From an uncultured Pseudogracilibacillus sp. (GTDB taxonomy: Bacteria > Bacillota > Bacilli > Bacillales > Amphibacillaceae): 7,857 nt of DNA. The position numbers were made by a program, and so were the translations under genes. The notes below the pieces were generated by a model. That model saw only the letters and a program-made list of their open reading frames with translations. It searched no databases and was not told where the DNA came from. Of this stretch, positions 1 through 6,540 are shown one piece after another. The stretch is from NCBI GenBank assembly GCA_937974845.1, contig CALJVC010000134.1:1-7857 (forward strand), in the 5' to 3' direction. Positions within the stretch are counted from its first letter, which is position 1. Every line of letters begins with the position of its first letter.

Positions 1-1364
1 ACCGCCTCTACATGATGGGTCTGGCTAAACATATCTACTGGTTGGACTTCCATCGTTCGATAGCCACCATCTTCTAAGATTCGTAAATCTCGAGCAAGGG
101 TGGCGGGATTACAAGATACGTAAACTATTCGTTTTGGCTCCATATCTAACATCGTTTGAAGCAAGGTCTTATCACAACCTTTTCGGGGTGGATCGACGAC
201 GATGACATCAGGCTTGATTCCCTGAGTCTTCCATCTCGGCATCACATCCTCTGCCTTTCCTACAACAAACTCTACATTATCTAGCTCATTTAATTTTGCA
301 TTTCTTTTGGCATCTTCAACCGCTTCTGCTACAACTTCCACTCCATATACTTTTTTCGCCTTTTGTGCTAAAAAAAGCGAAATAGAACCGATACCACAAT
401 ACGCATCGATAACGATATCGTCTTCATCTACTTGAGCGTATTCAAGGGCCGTTTCATACAGTCGTTTCGTCTGGATAGGATTTACTTGAAAAAATGACCG
501 TGGAGATAAGCGATATCGAATAGAACCGATACGGTCGACAATATAATTTTCACCATAAATCGTTCGCATACGGTCGCCGAAAATAACATTTGTACGACGA
601 TTGTTGATATTATGAATCACCGATTGAATTTCAGGATGCAAGCTTGTAATCCTTTCGACTAATTCCTTTTCATGGGGCAAGGTATTCGTACGGGTCACAA
701 TAATTAGCATCGTATCCTTCGAGTGATAAGCGGTCCGAACAACAAAATGCCGCAACACCCCTCGATGGTTAATTTCATCGTACGCCGGGATTCCTAATTC
801 ATCAGCAATCTGTCGAAGGTTTTGAATAATAGTGTCACCGGTTTTATTTTGAATTAAGCAGGTCTCCATATCAGGAATAATATCGTGACTCCGTTCCCGA
901 TAAAAGCCTGTAATTAAACTACCATCCTTTTCTCCAACAGGCATTTGAATTTTATTACGGTAATGCCAAGGAGGTTCGACCATACCTAGAGTTGGATGAA
1001 CTTCCGCCTCTGTAATATGGCCGATCCGTTTTAACTGATTTTGAACCTTTTCCTGCTTCATCTCTAATTGAGCTTCATAGCTCATATGTTGTAATTGACA
1101 GCCACCACATCGATAAAACACAGTACACGGAGCTTCTACCCTATCTTGGCTTTGATTAAGGAGTTTTATTAATTTGCCGTAGCCAAAATGCTTATTTACT
1201 TTAACTACTTTCACCTTGGCCTTCTCTCCAGGAAGTAGATAAGGAACAAAAAGAGGATACCCGTCTACCTTTGCTACACCGTTTCCTTCATGGGTTAAAT
1301 CGGTACATGTGACGATATAGGATTTATTCTTTTTTACTGGTGCTGTCTTTTTCTTTTTTGTCAT
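1..1364 (-). CDS. rlmCD: 23S rRNA (uracil-5-)-methyltransferase RlmCD, 3' end cut by window edge
   Basis: SAM-dependent RNA methyltransferase of the RumA/TrmA class. In B. subtilis the single enzyme RlmCD (YefA) makes m5U at both U747 and U1939 of 23S rRNA. I translated 454 codons from the ATG at 1364. Residues about 10-68 look like a TRAM RNA-binding domain. Cys80, Cys86, Cys89 (C-x5-CGGC) and Cys169 match the 4Fe-4S ligands of RumA. FFQVNP precedes the Rossmann SAM motif DAYCGIG (Asp320-Gly326). DPPRKG (391-396) and VSCNP with the nucleophile Cys418 form the catalytic core. HVEAV at the very edge supplies the expected general base, Glu453. Family members run about 459 residues, so only a few are missing. 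The start has a modest ribosome site (AAAGGATGG, 9 nt spacing), and the gene has its own promoter behind the dgkB terminator. Function is assigned by family motifs; RlmCD rather than a single-site paralogue is inferred from the Bacillus context. Confidence 0.95.
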   Translation of the reverse strand, partial: MTKKKKTAPVKKNKSYIVTCTDLTHEGNGVAKVDGYPLFVPYLLPGEKAKVKVVKVNKHFGYGKLIKLLNQSQDRVEAPCTVFYRCGGCQLQHMSYEAQLEMKQEKVQNQLKRIGHITEAEVHPTLGMVEPPWHYRNKIQMPVGEKDGSLITGFYRERSHDIIPDMETCLIQNKTGDTIIQNLRQIADELGIPAYDEINHRGVLRHFVVRTAYHSKDTMLIIVTRTNTLPHEKELVERITSLHPEIQSVIHNINNRRTNVIFGDRMRTIYGENYIVDRIGSIRYRLSPRSFFQVNPIQTKRLYETALEYAQVDEDDIVIDAYCGIGSISLFLAQKAKKVYGVEVVAEAVEDAKRNAKLNELDNVEFVVGKAEDVMPRWKTQGIKPDVIVVDPPRKGCDKTLLQTMLDMEPKRIVYVSCNPATLARDLRILEDGGYRTMEVQPVDMFSQTHHVEA

Positions 1365-1402
1365 TCCTTTATTCCATCCTTTACCTTGTCTATCTAGACG
1401 AT

Positions 1403-1433
1403 ATTGTACCATAGCTTTTTTGGCCTTATACAA
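1403..1433 (-). promoter_or_regulatory. Probable extended -10 promoter for rlmCD
   Basis: Read on the minus strand, TGG-TACAAT (1411-1403) fits the extended -10 pattern TGnTAnAAT. A poor -35 candidate, TTGTAT (1433-1428), lies 19 nt upstream, longer than the ideal 17. An extended -10 can work with a weak -35. Transcription would start near 1396, giving a leader of about 30 nt. The site sits just downstream of the dgkB terminator, which fits independent transcription of rlmCD. Confidence 0.55.
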
Positions 1434-1453
1434 ACGAACCTATTTATTCAATG

Positions 1454-1503
1454 CAATAAAAATCCTCACCAATAACTACCTAAAAAGGTGCTTGATGAGG
1501 CTT
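1454..1503 (-). terminator. Rho-independent terminator after dgkB
   Basis: On the minus strand the arms 1500-1492 (CCTCATCAA) and 1472-1464 (TTGGTGAGG) pair over 9 bp with one G-U. An inner ACCT/AGGT helix closes on a four-base loop of T. The outer stem is followed at once by ATTTTTATT (1463-1455). The element begins 16 bases after the dgkB stop codon and comes before the rlmCD promoter, the expected place. Read on the plus strand there is only a three-T tail, so it works best for minus-strand transcripts. Confidence 0.75.
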
Positions 1504-1516
1504 TAACGACATGTAA

Positions 1517-2443
1517 TTATGCGCGCTCTTTTTTTATTTTCTCTTCCCGCGCAATAAAGTCTTGACTAACTAGAAACGTGAGATGTTGTTGCAAGTTAAT
1601 AATTTCTCCTGGTAGTTCGCCACCATATTCACCGTCTAAATTTAAGAGCATTTTTTTATGAGGGGTCACTTTAATCCTTTTTGCTTGGGTATAGATGACC
1701 CGTTCATCTTCTAAATGGTTTCCTCTCAAAGCAGCGGTCACTAAACGAACAAAATCAGTTAAGTTCGTTTTCTTTAAAATAATCATATCGAAATACCCGT
1801 CATCTAAAAGGGCATCCGGAGCTAATTGTTCGAAGCCACTAACAGAATTCGTGTTCGCTACGAGAAATAACATAATTTTTCCTTCGAAAACTTGATCATC
1901 ATATTCAATCGTTACACTTGAAGAGCGAATGGAAGGTAGCATTTCTATCCCCTTCACATAATAGGCCAAGCGACCGAGGGTTGCCTTCATTTTAGTCGAT
2001 ACGTCGAAGGTCAGCTCCGTTAAATCTCCTCCCCCTGCTATATTGATGAAATATTTACCATTTACTTTACCAATATCCAGGGCACGCTCATTTTCTTCTA
2101 AAATAACTTTGATAGCTTCTTTTGTATCCTTAGGCATAAAGAGGGCTCGGGCAAAATCATTCGTTGTCCCTGCTGGGATAATACCGATTCTAGGACGTTT
2201 TGGTGCTTCCGCAATTCCAGCGATTACCTCGTTAATCGTTCCGTCGCCTCCGGCAATAATCAACAGATCATAATCCCTTTCGGCGACTTGCCTAGCTTCC
2301 CTCGTCGCATCGCCTTCTCCGGTTGTCGCATGGGCAGAAGCTTCATAACCAGCTTGTTCTAGTTGTTCTAATACAAAGGGTAAATCTCGACGAAACTGTT
2401 CTCTTCCAGCAGAAGGATTATATATCACACGTGCTTTTTTCAA
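1517..2443 (-). CDS. dgkB: Diacylglycerol kinase DgkB (soluble lipid kinase)
   Basis: Phosphorylates diacylglycerol to phosphatidic acid with ATP, returning to the phospholipid pathway the diacylglycerol released when phosphatidylglycerol head groups are used for lipoteichoic acid. It acts at the inner face of the membrane and has no transmembrane segment. From the TTG at 2443 it is 308 residues, close to B. subtilis DgkB (about 303). The DAGK catalytic domain shows RVIYNPSAGRE near the N-terminus, GGDGTINEV (from residue 65) and PAGTTNDFAR (90-99) for nucleotide binding. The C-terminal domain has LAPDALLDDG, a Mg-site type motif, and LNLDGEYGG with Glu272, equivalent to the general base (about Glu273) of S. 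aureus DgkB. The frame is open to another TTG at 2470, but AGGAG at 2456-2452 lies 8 nt before the inner TTG, and the family normally begins with K-[KR]-A-R-[IV]-IYNP. It follows gatB after a terminator-like hairpin; I could not find a convincing promoter of its own. Confidence 0.95.
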   Translation of the reverse strand: MKKARVIYNPSAGREQFRRDLPFVLEQLEQAGYEASAHATTGEGDATREARQVAERDYDLLIIAGGDGTINEVIAGIAEAPKRPRIGIIPAGTTNDFARALFMPKDTKEAIKVILEENERALDIGKVNGKYFINIAGGGDLTELTFDVSTKMKATLGRLAYYVKGIEMLPSIRSSSVTIEYDDQVFEGKIMLFLVANTNSVSGFEQLAPDALLDDGYFDMIILKKTNLTDFVRLVTAALRGNHLEDERVIYTQAKRIKVTPHKKMLLNLDGEYGGELPGEIINLQQHLTFLVSQDFIAREEKIKKERA

Positions 2444-2456
2444 GGCTACCACTCCT
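2441..2456 (-). promoter_or_regulatory. Ribosome binding site that decides the TTG start of dgkB
   Basis: The minus strand reads AGGAG (2456-2452), then 8 bases, then TTG (2443-2441). A longer frame starting with TTG at 2470 would place this ribosome site inside the coding region, so the inner TTG is favoured. Homologous DgkB proteins also begin near this point. Confidence 0.7.
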
Positions 2457-2516
2457 ATTCTTACGTTCAACTAGATTTGATTGCCTCAAGCCTAAGCAAC
2501 CGTTAAACTAAGCGGT

Positions 2517-2574
2517 AAAAAGAAGTAGCCTTGCCCACCGAAAGCTCCTAGTAAAGAACATTCGTGAGCAAGGC
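2517..2574 (-). terminator. Probable terminator after gatB
   Basis: On the minus strand, arms 2574-2564 (GCCTTGCTCAC) and 2538-2528 (GTGGGCAAGGC) form an 11-bp stem with one G-U pair. A TACTTC linker leads into a five-T run (2521-2517). It lies 13 bases after the gatB stop. Two features are less than ideal: the loop is 25 nt, and the T-run starts six bases after the stem. It may be only partly effective, leaving dgkB to be read through from the gat promoter. Confidence 0.55.
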
Positions 2575-2587
2575 GGTCGATGAGAAA

Positions 2588-4018
2588 TTATGGTAACTTA
2601 TCGATTTCTTCTTTTAACAATTTATTCGCTAGTTGTGGGTTAGCTTGACCCTTGGTAGCTTTCATAATTTGTCCAACTAAGAAACCGAGGGCTTTCCCTT
2701 TTCCATCCTTATAGTCTTTGACAGACTGTTCATTGTCTTCTAGTACTTGATGAACGATCTTAAGGAGTTCTCCTTCGTCAGAAATCTGTACAAGGCCTTC
2801 TTTCTTTACAAACTCTTCTGGATCGCCACCTTCTTCAATTAAATGGGCAAAGACTCGCTTAGCGATTTTAGACGAAATTGTACCGTCTTCCATTAATTGT
2901 AGCATCTTAGCTAGACCTGCTGGTGTAATCGCTAATTCCGGTAATTCTTTTAAATGCTTGTTCATATAAGCCGATAAATCACCCATAAGCCAGTTAGCTA
3001 CCTGTTTAGGATCAGCATTAAGGGCGATTGTTTCTTCAAAGAAGTCAGCCATTTCTATCGTTGCGGTAATAACGCCGGCATCATATTCCGATAAGCCGAG
3101 TTCCTCTACATAACGGGCTTTACGTTCATCAGGTAATTCAGGAATTTCTGCCCGGATTCGTTCAACCCATTCATCACTAATAGAAATTGGTGGGATATCC
3201 GGATCTGGCATAAAGCGATAATCCTCTGCATCGTCTTTTACCCGCATGAGGATCGTCTTTTTCGCCCGCTCATCGTAACGGCGTGTTTCTTGTTCTAAAG
3301 AACCGCCTTCGGATAAGATTTTCGCCTGACGTTTTTCCTCATATTCTAATCCATCTCGTACATAGGCAAAGGAGTTCAAGTTCTTTAATTCTACCTTTGT
3401 ACCGAAAGCTTCCTGACCAACTGGACGTAAAGAAATGTTTGCGTCACAACGTAAGGATCCTTCCTCCATTCGAACGTCTGAGACTCCCGTATATTGGATA
3501 ATTGACTTTAATTTTTCAAGATACAAATACGCTTCTTCTGGAGAACGGATGTCTGGTTTTGAGACAATTTCAATCAAAGGCGTTCCTTGACGGTTGTAGT
3601 CAACAAGACTAGCATTTGCCTCGTGCGTTAACTTTCCTGCGTCCTCTTCTAAATGAATTCTTTCGATACCAATTTTTTTCTTTTCTCCGTCGATTTCAAT
3701 TTCTATCCAGCCATTTTCAGCTAAAGGAAATTCATCTTGCGAAATTTGATAGGCCGCTGGGTTATCTGGATAGAAATAATGTTTACGGTCAAAAATCATT
3801 TCCTTCGCAATGTCACAATTTAAAGCTAAGGCTGCTTTCATTCCATAGTTTACGGCTTCTTCGTTTAGTATAGGTAAGGTTCCTGGATAACCTAAATCTT
3901 TCGGATTCACATTCGCGTTCGGTGTATCACCAAAAGCATTTGGGCTTTCGGAAAATATTTTTGATTTCGTCTTTAGTTCTACGTGTACTTCTAAACCGAT
4001 AATCGTTTCAAATTCCAT
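2588..4018 (-). CDS. gatB: Asp/Glu-tRNA amidotransferase subunit B (GatB)
   Basis: GatB is the tRNA-binding and kinase subunit of GatCAB. It phosphorylates the side-chain carboxylate of Glu-tRNA(Gln) or Asp-tRNA(Asn) with ATP, then uses ammonia channelled from GatA to make the amide. The 476 residues are full length for the family. The cradle domain starts with GLEVHVEL (Glu10 and His12, metal and ATP site), followed by DRKHYFYPDNP (77-87), the acidic HLEEDAGK (122-129) and DYNRQGTPLIEIV (140-152). MEEGSLRCDANISLRP follows. A helical linker leads to the YqeY-like tail domain, which ends in FLVGQIMKATKGQANPQ and contacts the tRNA elbow in known structures. The ATG overlaps the gatA stop by one base (TAATG), with GGGGGTG as ribosome site inside the gatA end, indicating coupled translation and equal subunit supply. 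No active-site change was seen. Confidence 0.97.
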   Translation of the reverse strand: MEFETIIGLEVHVELKTKSKIFSESPNAFGDTPNANVNPKDLGYPGTLPILNEEAVNYGMKAALALNCDIAKEMIFDRKHYFYPDNPAAYQISQDEFPLAENGWIEIEIDGEKKKIGIERIHLEEDAGKLTHEANASLVDYNRQGTPLIEIVSKPDIRSPEEAYLYLEKLKSIIQYTGVSDVRMEEGSLRCDANISLRPVGQEAFGTKVELKNLNSFAYVRDGLEYEEKRQAKILSEGGSLEQETRRYDERAKKTILMRVKDDAEDYRFMPDPDIPPISISDEWVERIRAEIPELPDERKARYVEELGLSEYDAGVITATIEMADFFEETIALNADPKQVANWLMGDLSAYMNKHLKELPELAITPAGLAKMLQLMEDGTISSKIAKRVFAHLIEEGGDPEEFVKKEGLVQISDEGELLKIVHQVLEDNEQSVKDYKDGKGKALGFLVGQIMKATKGQANPQLANKLLKEEIDKLP

Positions 4019-5475
4019 TAATTAGCACCCCCGATCGTTGGACGCTTTTTATGATGATTCGTCGCCTGTTCGTATGCATAGGCAACATTATAAAGCTTCT
4101 GTTCCTCAAAATGGTTACCGATAAGTTGTAAACCTAAAGGTAAACCTTCTTCAGAGAAGCCACAAGGCACCGTGATCGCTGGTAATCCAGCTAAGTTCGC
4201 TGGTGCTGCTAAAATGTCACCCATGGTATTTCCATCCTTGGCTTCACCAAACTTAAAGGCTGGTGTTGCTGTCGTTGGTCCTAAAACGAGATCGAATTTA
4301 CTAAAGGCAACTTGGAAGTCCCGGGCAATTAATGTTCGAACCTTCTGTGCCTTTCTAAAAATCGACTCATTAAACTCCCCACTTAAAAAGGCAGTACCTA
4401 AAAGAATACGGCGTTTAACCTCTTCACCGAAACCCTCTGACCGAGAACGTTTAAATAAATCAATTACATCATCGAATTGTTCAGCACGATGACCATAACG
4501 AACACCGTCGTAGCGAGCTAAGCTTGACGCAGCCTCACTGAAGGCTAGAGCGTAATACGTAGCATCAGCATAGTTCAGGTGTGGAAGGGAAACCTCTTCC
4601 CAAGTCGCTCCTAATAACTCGAGCATTTGTAGGGCATTTTCGACAGACTCTTTCACTTCTGCGTCAACCCCATCGGATAAAAACTCCTTCGGTACAGCAA
4701 TTTTTAAACCCTTAATATCCTTAGAAAGGTTGTCCGCATAATGAGGAATATCTTGTTTTACACTAGTTGCATCGCGACGGTCATGGCCGGCGATAACTTC
4801 TAAAACACGGGCATTATCTTCTACTGTCCTAGTAATCGGTCCAGCTTGGTCTAAAGATGGAGCCATTGCTACCATACCGTAACGGGAAACGAGCCCATAG
4901 GTCGGTTTCATCCCAACGACACCACAAAAGGAGGCTGGTTGGCGAATCGATCCTCCCGTATCCGTTCCAATAGAAAACATGACTTCCCCCGCTGCTACCG
5001 AAGCGGCAGAACCACCGCTAGAACCACCTGGTACATGGTCTAGATTCCAAGGGTTTTTCGTCGCTTGGAAGGCTGAAGTTTCTGTAGAGATTCCCATGGC
5101 GAATTCATCTAGGTTTACCTTACCGACGAGAATCGCATCTTCATCAACTAAGCGCTCGACTAAGTTAGCGTCATATAAAGGGTCAGCTAAATTTTCTAGC
5201 ATCTTACTTGCACCAGTAGTCGGTACACCCTTTGTTAAAATATTATCTTTAATCGAACCAGGAATTCCGGCTAACTTACCTTTATAACTTCCTTCTTCGT
5301 CTAATTTTTGTGCTTTTTCCTTCGCCTTTTCTGCTTCTACTCGTAAAAAGGCCTTCACCTCTTCGTCAACCGCTTCAATTTGTGATAAGGAAAGATTGAC
5401 GAGTTCTTCAGCACTTATTTCCCCTTTATGTAACATCGTTTCGATTTCTTTAATCGAATAATTACTTAAAGACAT
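4018..5475 (-). CDS. gatA: Asp/Glu-tRNA amidotransferase subunit A (GatA)
   Basis: GatA is the glutaminase subunit of GatCAB, releasing ammonia from glutamine and passing it through a tunnel to GatB. At 485 residues it matches the usual length of the amidase-signature family. The catalytic triad is visible: Lys76 (in SIKDNI), cis-Ser152 (GGSSGGS, 150-156) and nucleophile Ser176 (TDTGGSIRQ, 171-179). Other family blocks are NLDEFAMG, NPWNLDHVPGG, FCGVVGMKPTYG, SLDQAGPITRT, and LGPTTATPAF near the glutamine pocket. The start is supported by AGGAGG 7 nt upstream, and the gene begins 11 bases after the gatC stop. The residues before the catalytic lysine read PGSIKDN, where most relatives I remember have PIGIKDN or PVAIKDN. 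This should not disturb catalysis. It shares the gatC promoter. Confidence 0.98.
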   Translation of the reverse strand: MSLSNYSIKEIETMLHKGEISAEELVNLSLSQIEAVDEEVKAFLRVEAEKAKEKAQKLDEEGSYKGKLAGIPGSIKDNILTKGVPTTGASKMLENLADPLYDANLVERLVDEDAILVGKVNLDEFAMGISTETSAFQATKNPWNLDHVPGGSSGGSAASVAAGEVMFSIGTDTGGSIRQPASFCGVVGMKPTYGLVSRYGMVAMAPSLDQAGPITRTVEDNARVLEVIAGHDRRDATSVKQDIPHYADNLSKDIKGLKIAVPKEFLSDGVDAEVKESVENALQMLELLGATWEEVSLPHLNYADATYYALAFSEAASSLARYDGVRYGHRAEQFDDVIDLFKRSRSEGFGEEVKRRILLGTAFLSGEFNESIFRKAQKVRTLIARDFQVAFSKFDLVLGPTTATPAFKFGEAKDGNTMGDILAAPANLAGLPAITVPCGFSEEGLPLGLQLIGNHFEEQKLYNVAYAYEQATNHHKKRPTIGGAN

Positions 5476-5486
5476 CTTCTTTCCTC

Positions 5487-5774
5487 CTATTCAATAACCG
5501 ACGGTACCTTAAAGTGATCGTCTTCAACTTCTGGAGCATTTTCTAATGCTTGATCCCGTAATTCCCAAGTTTTTGGTTCATCATGCCGCAGCACATCATG
5601 CACTTTATTTCCATGAGTTGTCGGTTCTACATCATCCGTATTAATCTCTTGGATTTTTTTCACATATTGAACCATACGGTTTACTTCTTTTGTATATTTT
5701 TCAAGCTCTTCTTCCGTTAGTAGGAGACGCGCATTTTCCGCCACCTTTTCTAACTTTTCTTTTGTAAATTCCAT
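5487..5774 (-). CDS. gatC: Asp/Glu-tRNA amidotransferase subunit C (GatC)
   Basis: GatC is the small subunit that wraps around the GatA-GatB interface and stabilises the complex; it has no catalytic residues. The protein has 95 residues against the usual 95-100. The N-terminal helical half carries the family pattern (VAENARLLLTEEELEKYTKEV), and the middle has the conserved INTDDVEPTTHG turn. The C-terminal extended arm contains NAPEVEDDHFKVPSVIE, with the NAP and F-x-VP-x-V elements typical of the family. The ATG has a near-perfect ribosome site, GGAGGTGA, 7 nt upstream. It is the first gene of the gatCAB operon, in the standard Bacillus order. Confidence 0.97.
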   Translation of the reverse strand: MEFTKEKLEKVAENARLLLTEEELEKYTKEVNRMVQYVKKIQEINTDDVEPTTHGNKVHDVLRHDEPKTWELRDQALENAPEVEDDHFKVPSVIE

Positions 5775-5892
5775 AAAAGCTTCACCTCCGTAAAATAAAC
5801 GTCCTCTTTATACATGAAGTATTATTTTATAAAAATTTACGGCCTTCTTTTCCATCAAAACAAACGATGAAGATAAAGTATATAACATATTG
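5775..5892 (-). promoter_or_regulatory. Leader of gatCAB with long-range stem next to the ribosome site
   Basis: From the predicted start of transcription near 5886 to the ATG there are about 110 nt. On the minus strand CCGTAAA (5842-5836) is exactly complementary to TTTACGG (5794-5788), and the second arm runs into the ribosome site GGAGGTGA (5789-5782). The 41-nt loop is very AT-rich and contains a short ATTTT/AAAAT hairpin. Folding could partly cover the ribosome site. No T-box, S-box or other known riboswitch core was recognised. Seven base pairs across such a loop could be chance. Confidence 0.3.
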
Positions 5893-5922
5893 ATAATATC
5901 AAAAATACGCCATCTTTAGCAA
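5893..5922 (-). promoter_or_regulatory. Probable sigma-A promoter of gatCAB
   Basis: On the minus strand a -35 candidate TTGCTA (5922-5917) is followed after 18 nt by TATTAT (5898-5893). TGA directly before it makes an extended -10 (TGnTATTAT). This is the best promoter match upstream of gatC and separates the gat genes from the membrane-protein operon before them. The -10 lies inside a palindrome, TTGATA-T-TATCAA (5902-5890), which might be an operator or only coincidence. Confidence 0.6.
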
Positions 5923-5955
5923 CTATTCGCATACCTTGCGACTTCTCTCAACGAT

Positions 5956-5990
5956 GAATCCCATCCGAGAAAAAACGCAGGATGGGATTC
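5956..5990 (-). terminator. Perfect 11-bp hairpin after the DUF2157/GDYXXLXY operon
   Basis: Arms GAATCCCATCC (minus strand 5990-5980) and GGATGGGATTC (5966-5956) are exact reverse complements around a 13-nt spacer holding six T in a row. It lies 28 bases after the stop of the preceding gene and 34 bases before the gatC promoter, so an end-of-operon role is likely. Neither strand has a T-run right after the stem, so it is not a textbook intrinsic terminator. It could instead be a 3' stabiliser or a dispersed intergenic repeat. A weaker stem, 6026-6020 with 6006-6000, overlaps the stop codon. Confidence 0.4.
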
Positions 5991-6018
5991 GAAAATCTAG
6001 GCCTTATACTCCTTTACA

Positions 6019-6540
6019 TTAAGGTCTTTTTGTTACTTCTTCTATGTTTTTTACGTTAAATTGTCCCCATTTTCCTAAGAGCAAGTGAACCGTTAGCCCT
6101 TCTCCTTCCTTGTAGAAGCTGCCTTCCGATTCTAAAGGAAGCGTCTCGAAGCCATAGGTTACATGATAACTACCGTCGGTATACTGGTGTTGATATTTTC
6201 CTTGTAATACTATCTCCTTTTCTTCATCGATTTTTGGTTTTCGTAAGCTAACGCCTGTTACCTTTTCTAAAGGGGTATCCCGCTCTACTGTGACATAAAC
6301 CCGGCGGTTATAGGGTATATCTTTAGTAATATTCCACACTTCCTCTTCGATACGGTTTAAATCATAGCTTACTTCATATGCTTGATTCCCATTTTCGACG
6401 TCATAGACGAACTCTACCTTCCCTTTTAAAGCAATCTCTTCACCCTTTGTCCCATCAAAGTTCTCAAATTGAAAGAAGACGATGAGGAGGATGATCATTT
6501 GAAGGAATAATAAAGAATAAAATAAAACTCGTTTCATCAT
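6019..6540 (-). CDS. Membrane-anchored GDYXXLXY-type protein, divergent
   Basis: A protein of 173 residues with one N-terminal hydrophobic segment (about 5-24), probably a signal anchor, followed by a hydrophilic extracytoplasmic part. Its C-terminal half fits the GDYXXLXY family pattern: a VLQGK strand, SYHVTYGFE, an acidic-glycine stretch and a final LLLGKWGQFNVKNI. Proteins of that family are commonly encoded beside DUF2157 genes, as here. The name-giving motif is not clearly present: where G-D-Y-x-x-L-x-Y would be expected the protein reads LKGKVEFVYD and then AYEVSYDL. Two similar blocks, starting at Glu35 (EIALKGK) and Glu109 (EIVLQGK), suggest an internal duplication. The start codon overlaps the end of the upstream gene by 4 bases (ATGATG), with AAGGGGG as ribosome site; the second ATG, 3 bases on, is equally possible. 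Biochemical function is unknown. Confidence 0.75.
   Translation of the reverse strand: MMKRVLFYSLLFLQMIILLIVFFQFENFDGTKGEEIALKGKVEFVYDVENGNQAYEVSYDLNRIEEEVWNITKDIPYNRRVYVTVERDTPLEKVTGVSLRKPKIDEEKEIVLQGKYQHQYTDGSYHVTYGFETLPLESEGSFYKEGEGLTVHLLLGKWGQFNVKNIEEVTKRP

Noticed and set aside
2444..2470. Longer dgkB starting at the TTG at 2470
   Set aside because: It puts the AGGAG ribosome site inside the gene and adds nine residues not seen in homologous DgkB proteins.
1695..5287. Open frames on the plus strand inside dgkB, gatB and gatA (60-106 codons)
   Set aside because: They lie opposite well-recognised conserved genes, show no family motif, and have low-complexity antisense-like compositions; they are shadows.
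5752..5817. Upstream ATG in the gatC leader giving a 21-codon frame that overlaps the gatC start
   Set aside because: No ribosome site precedes it and the strong GGAGGTGA serves the gatC ATG; the frame is probably accidental.
6000..6031. Plus-strand hairpin (GGCCTTA / TAAGGTC) followed by five T
   Set aside because: It would terminate plus-strand transcripts, but no plus-strand gene exists upstream; on the minus strand it has only a weak ATTTTC tail.
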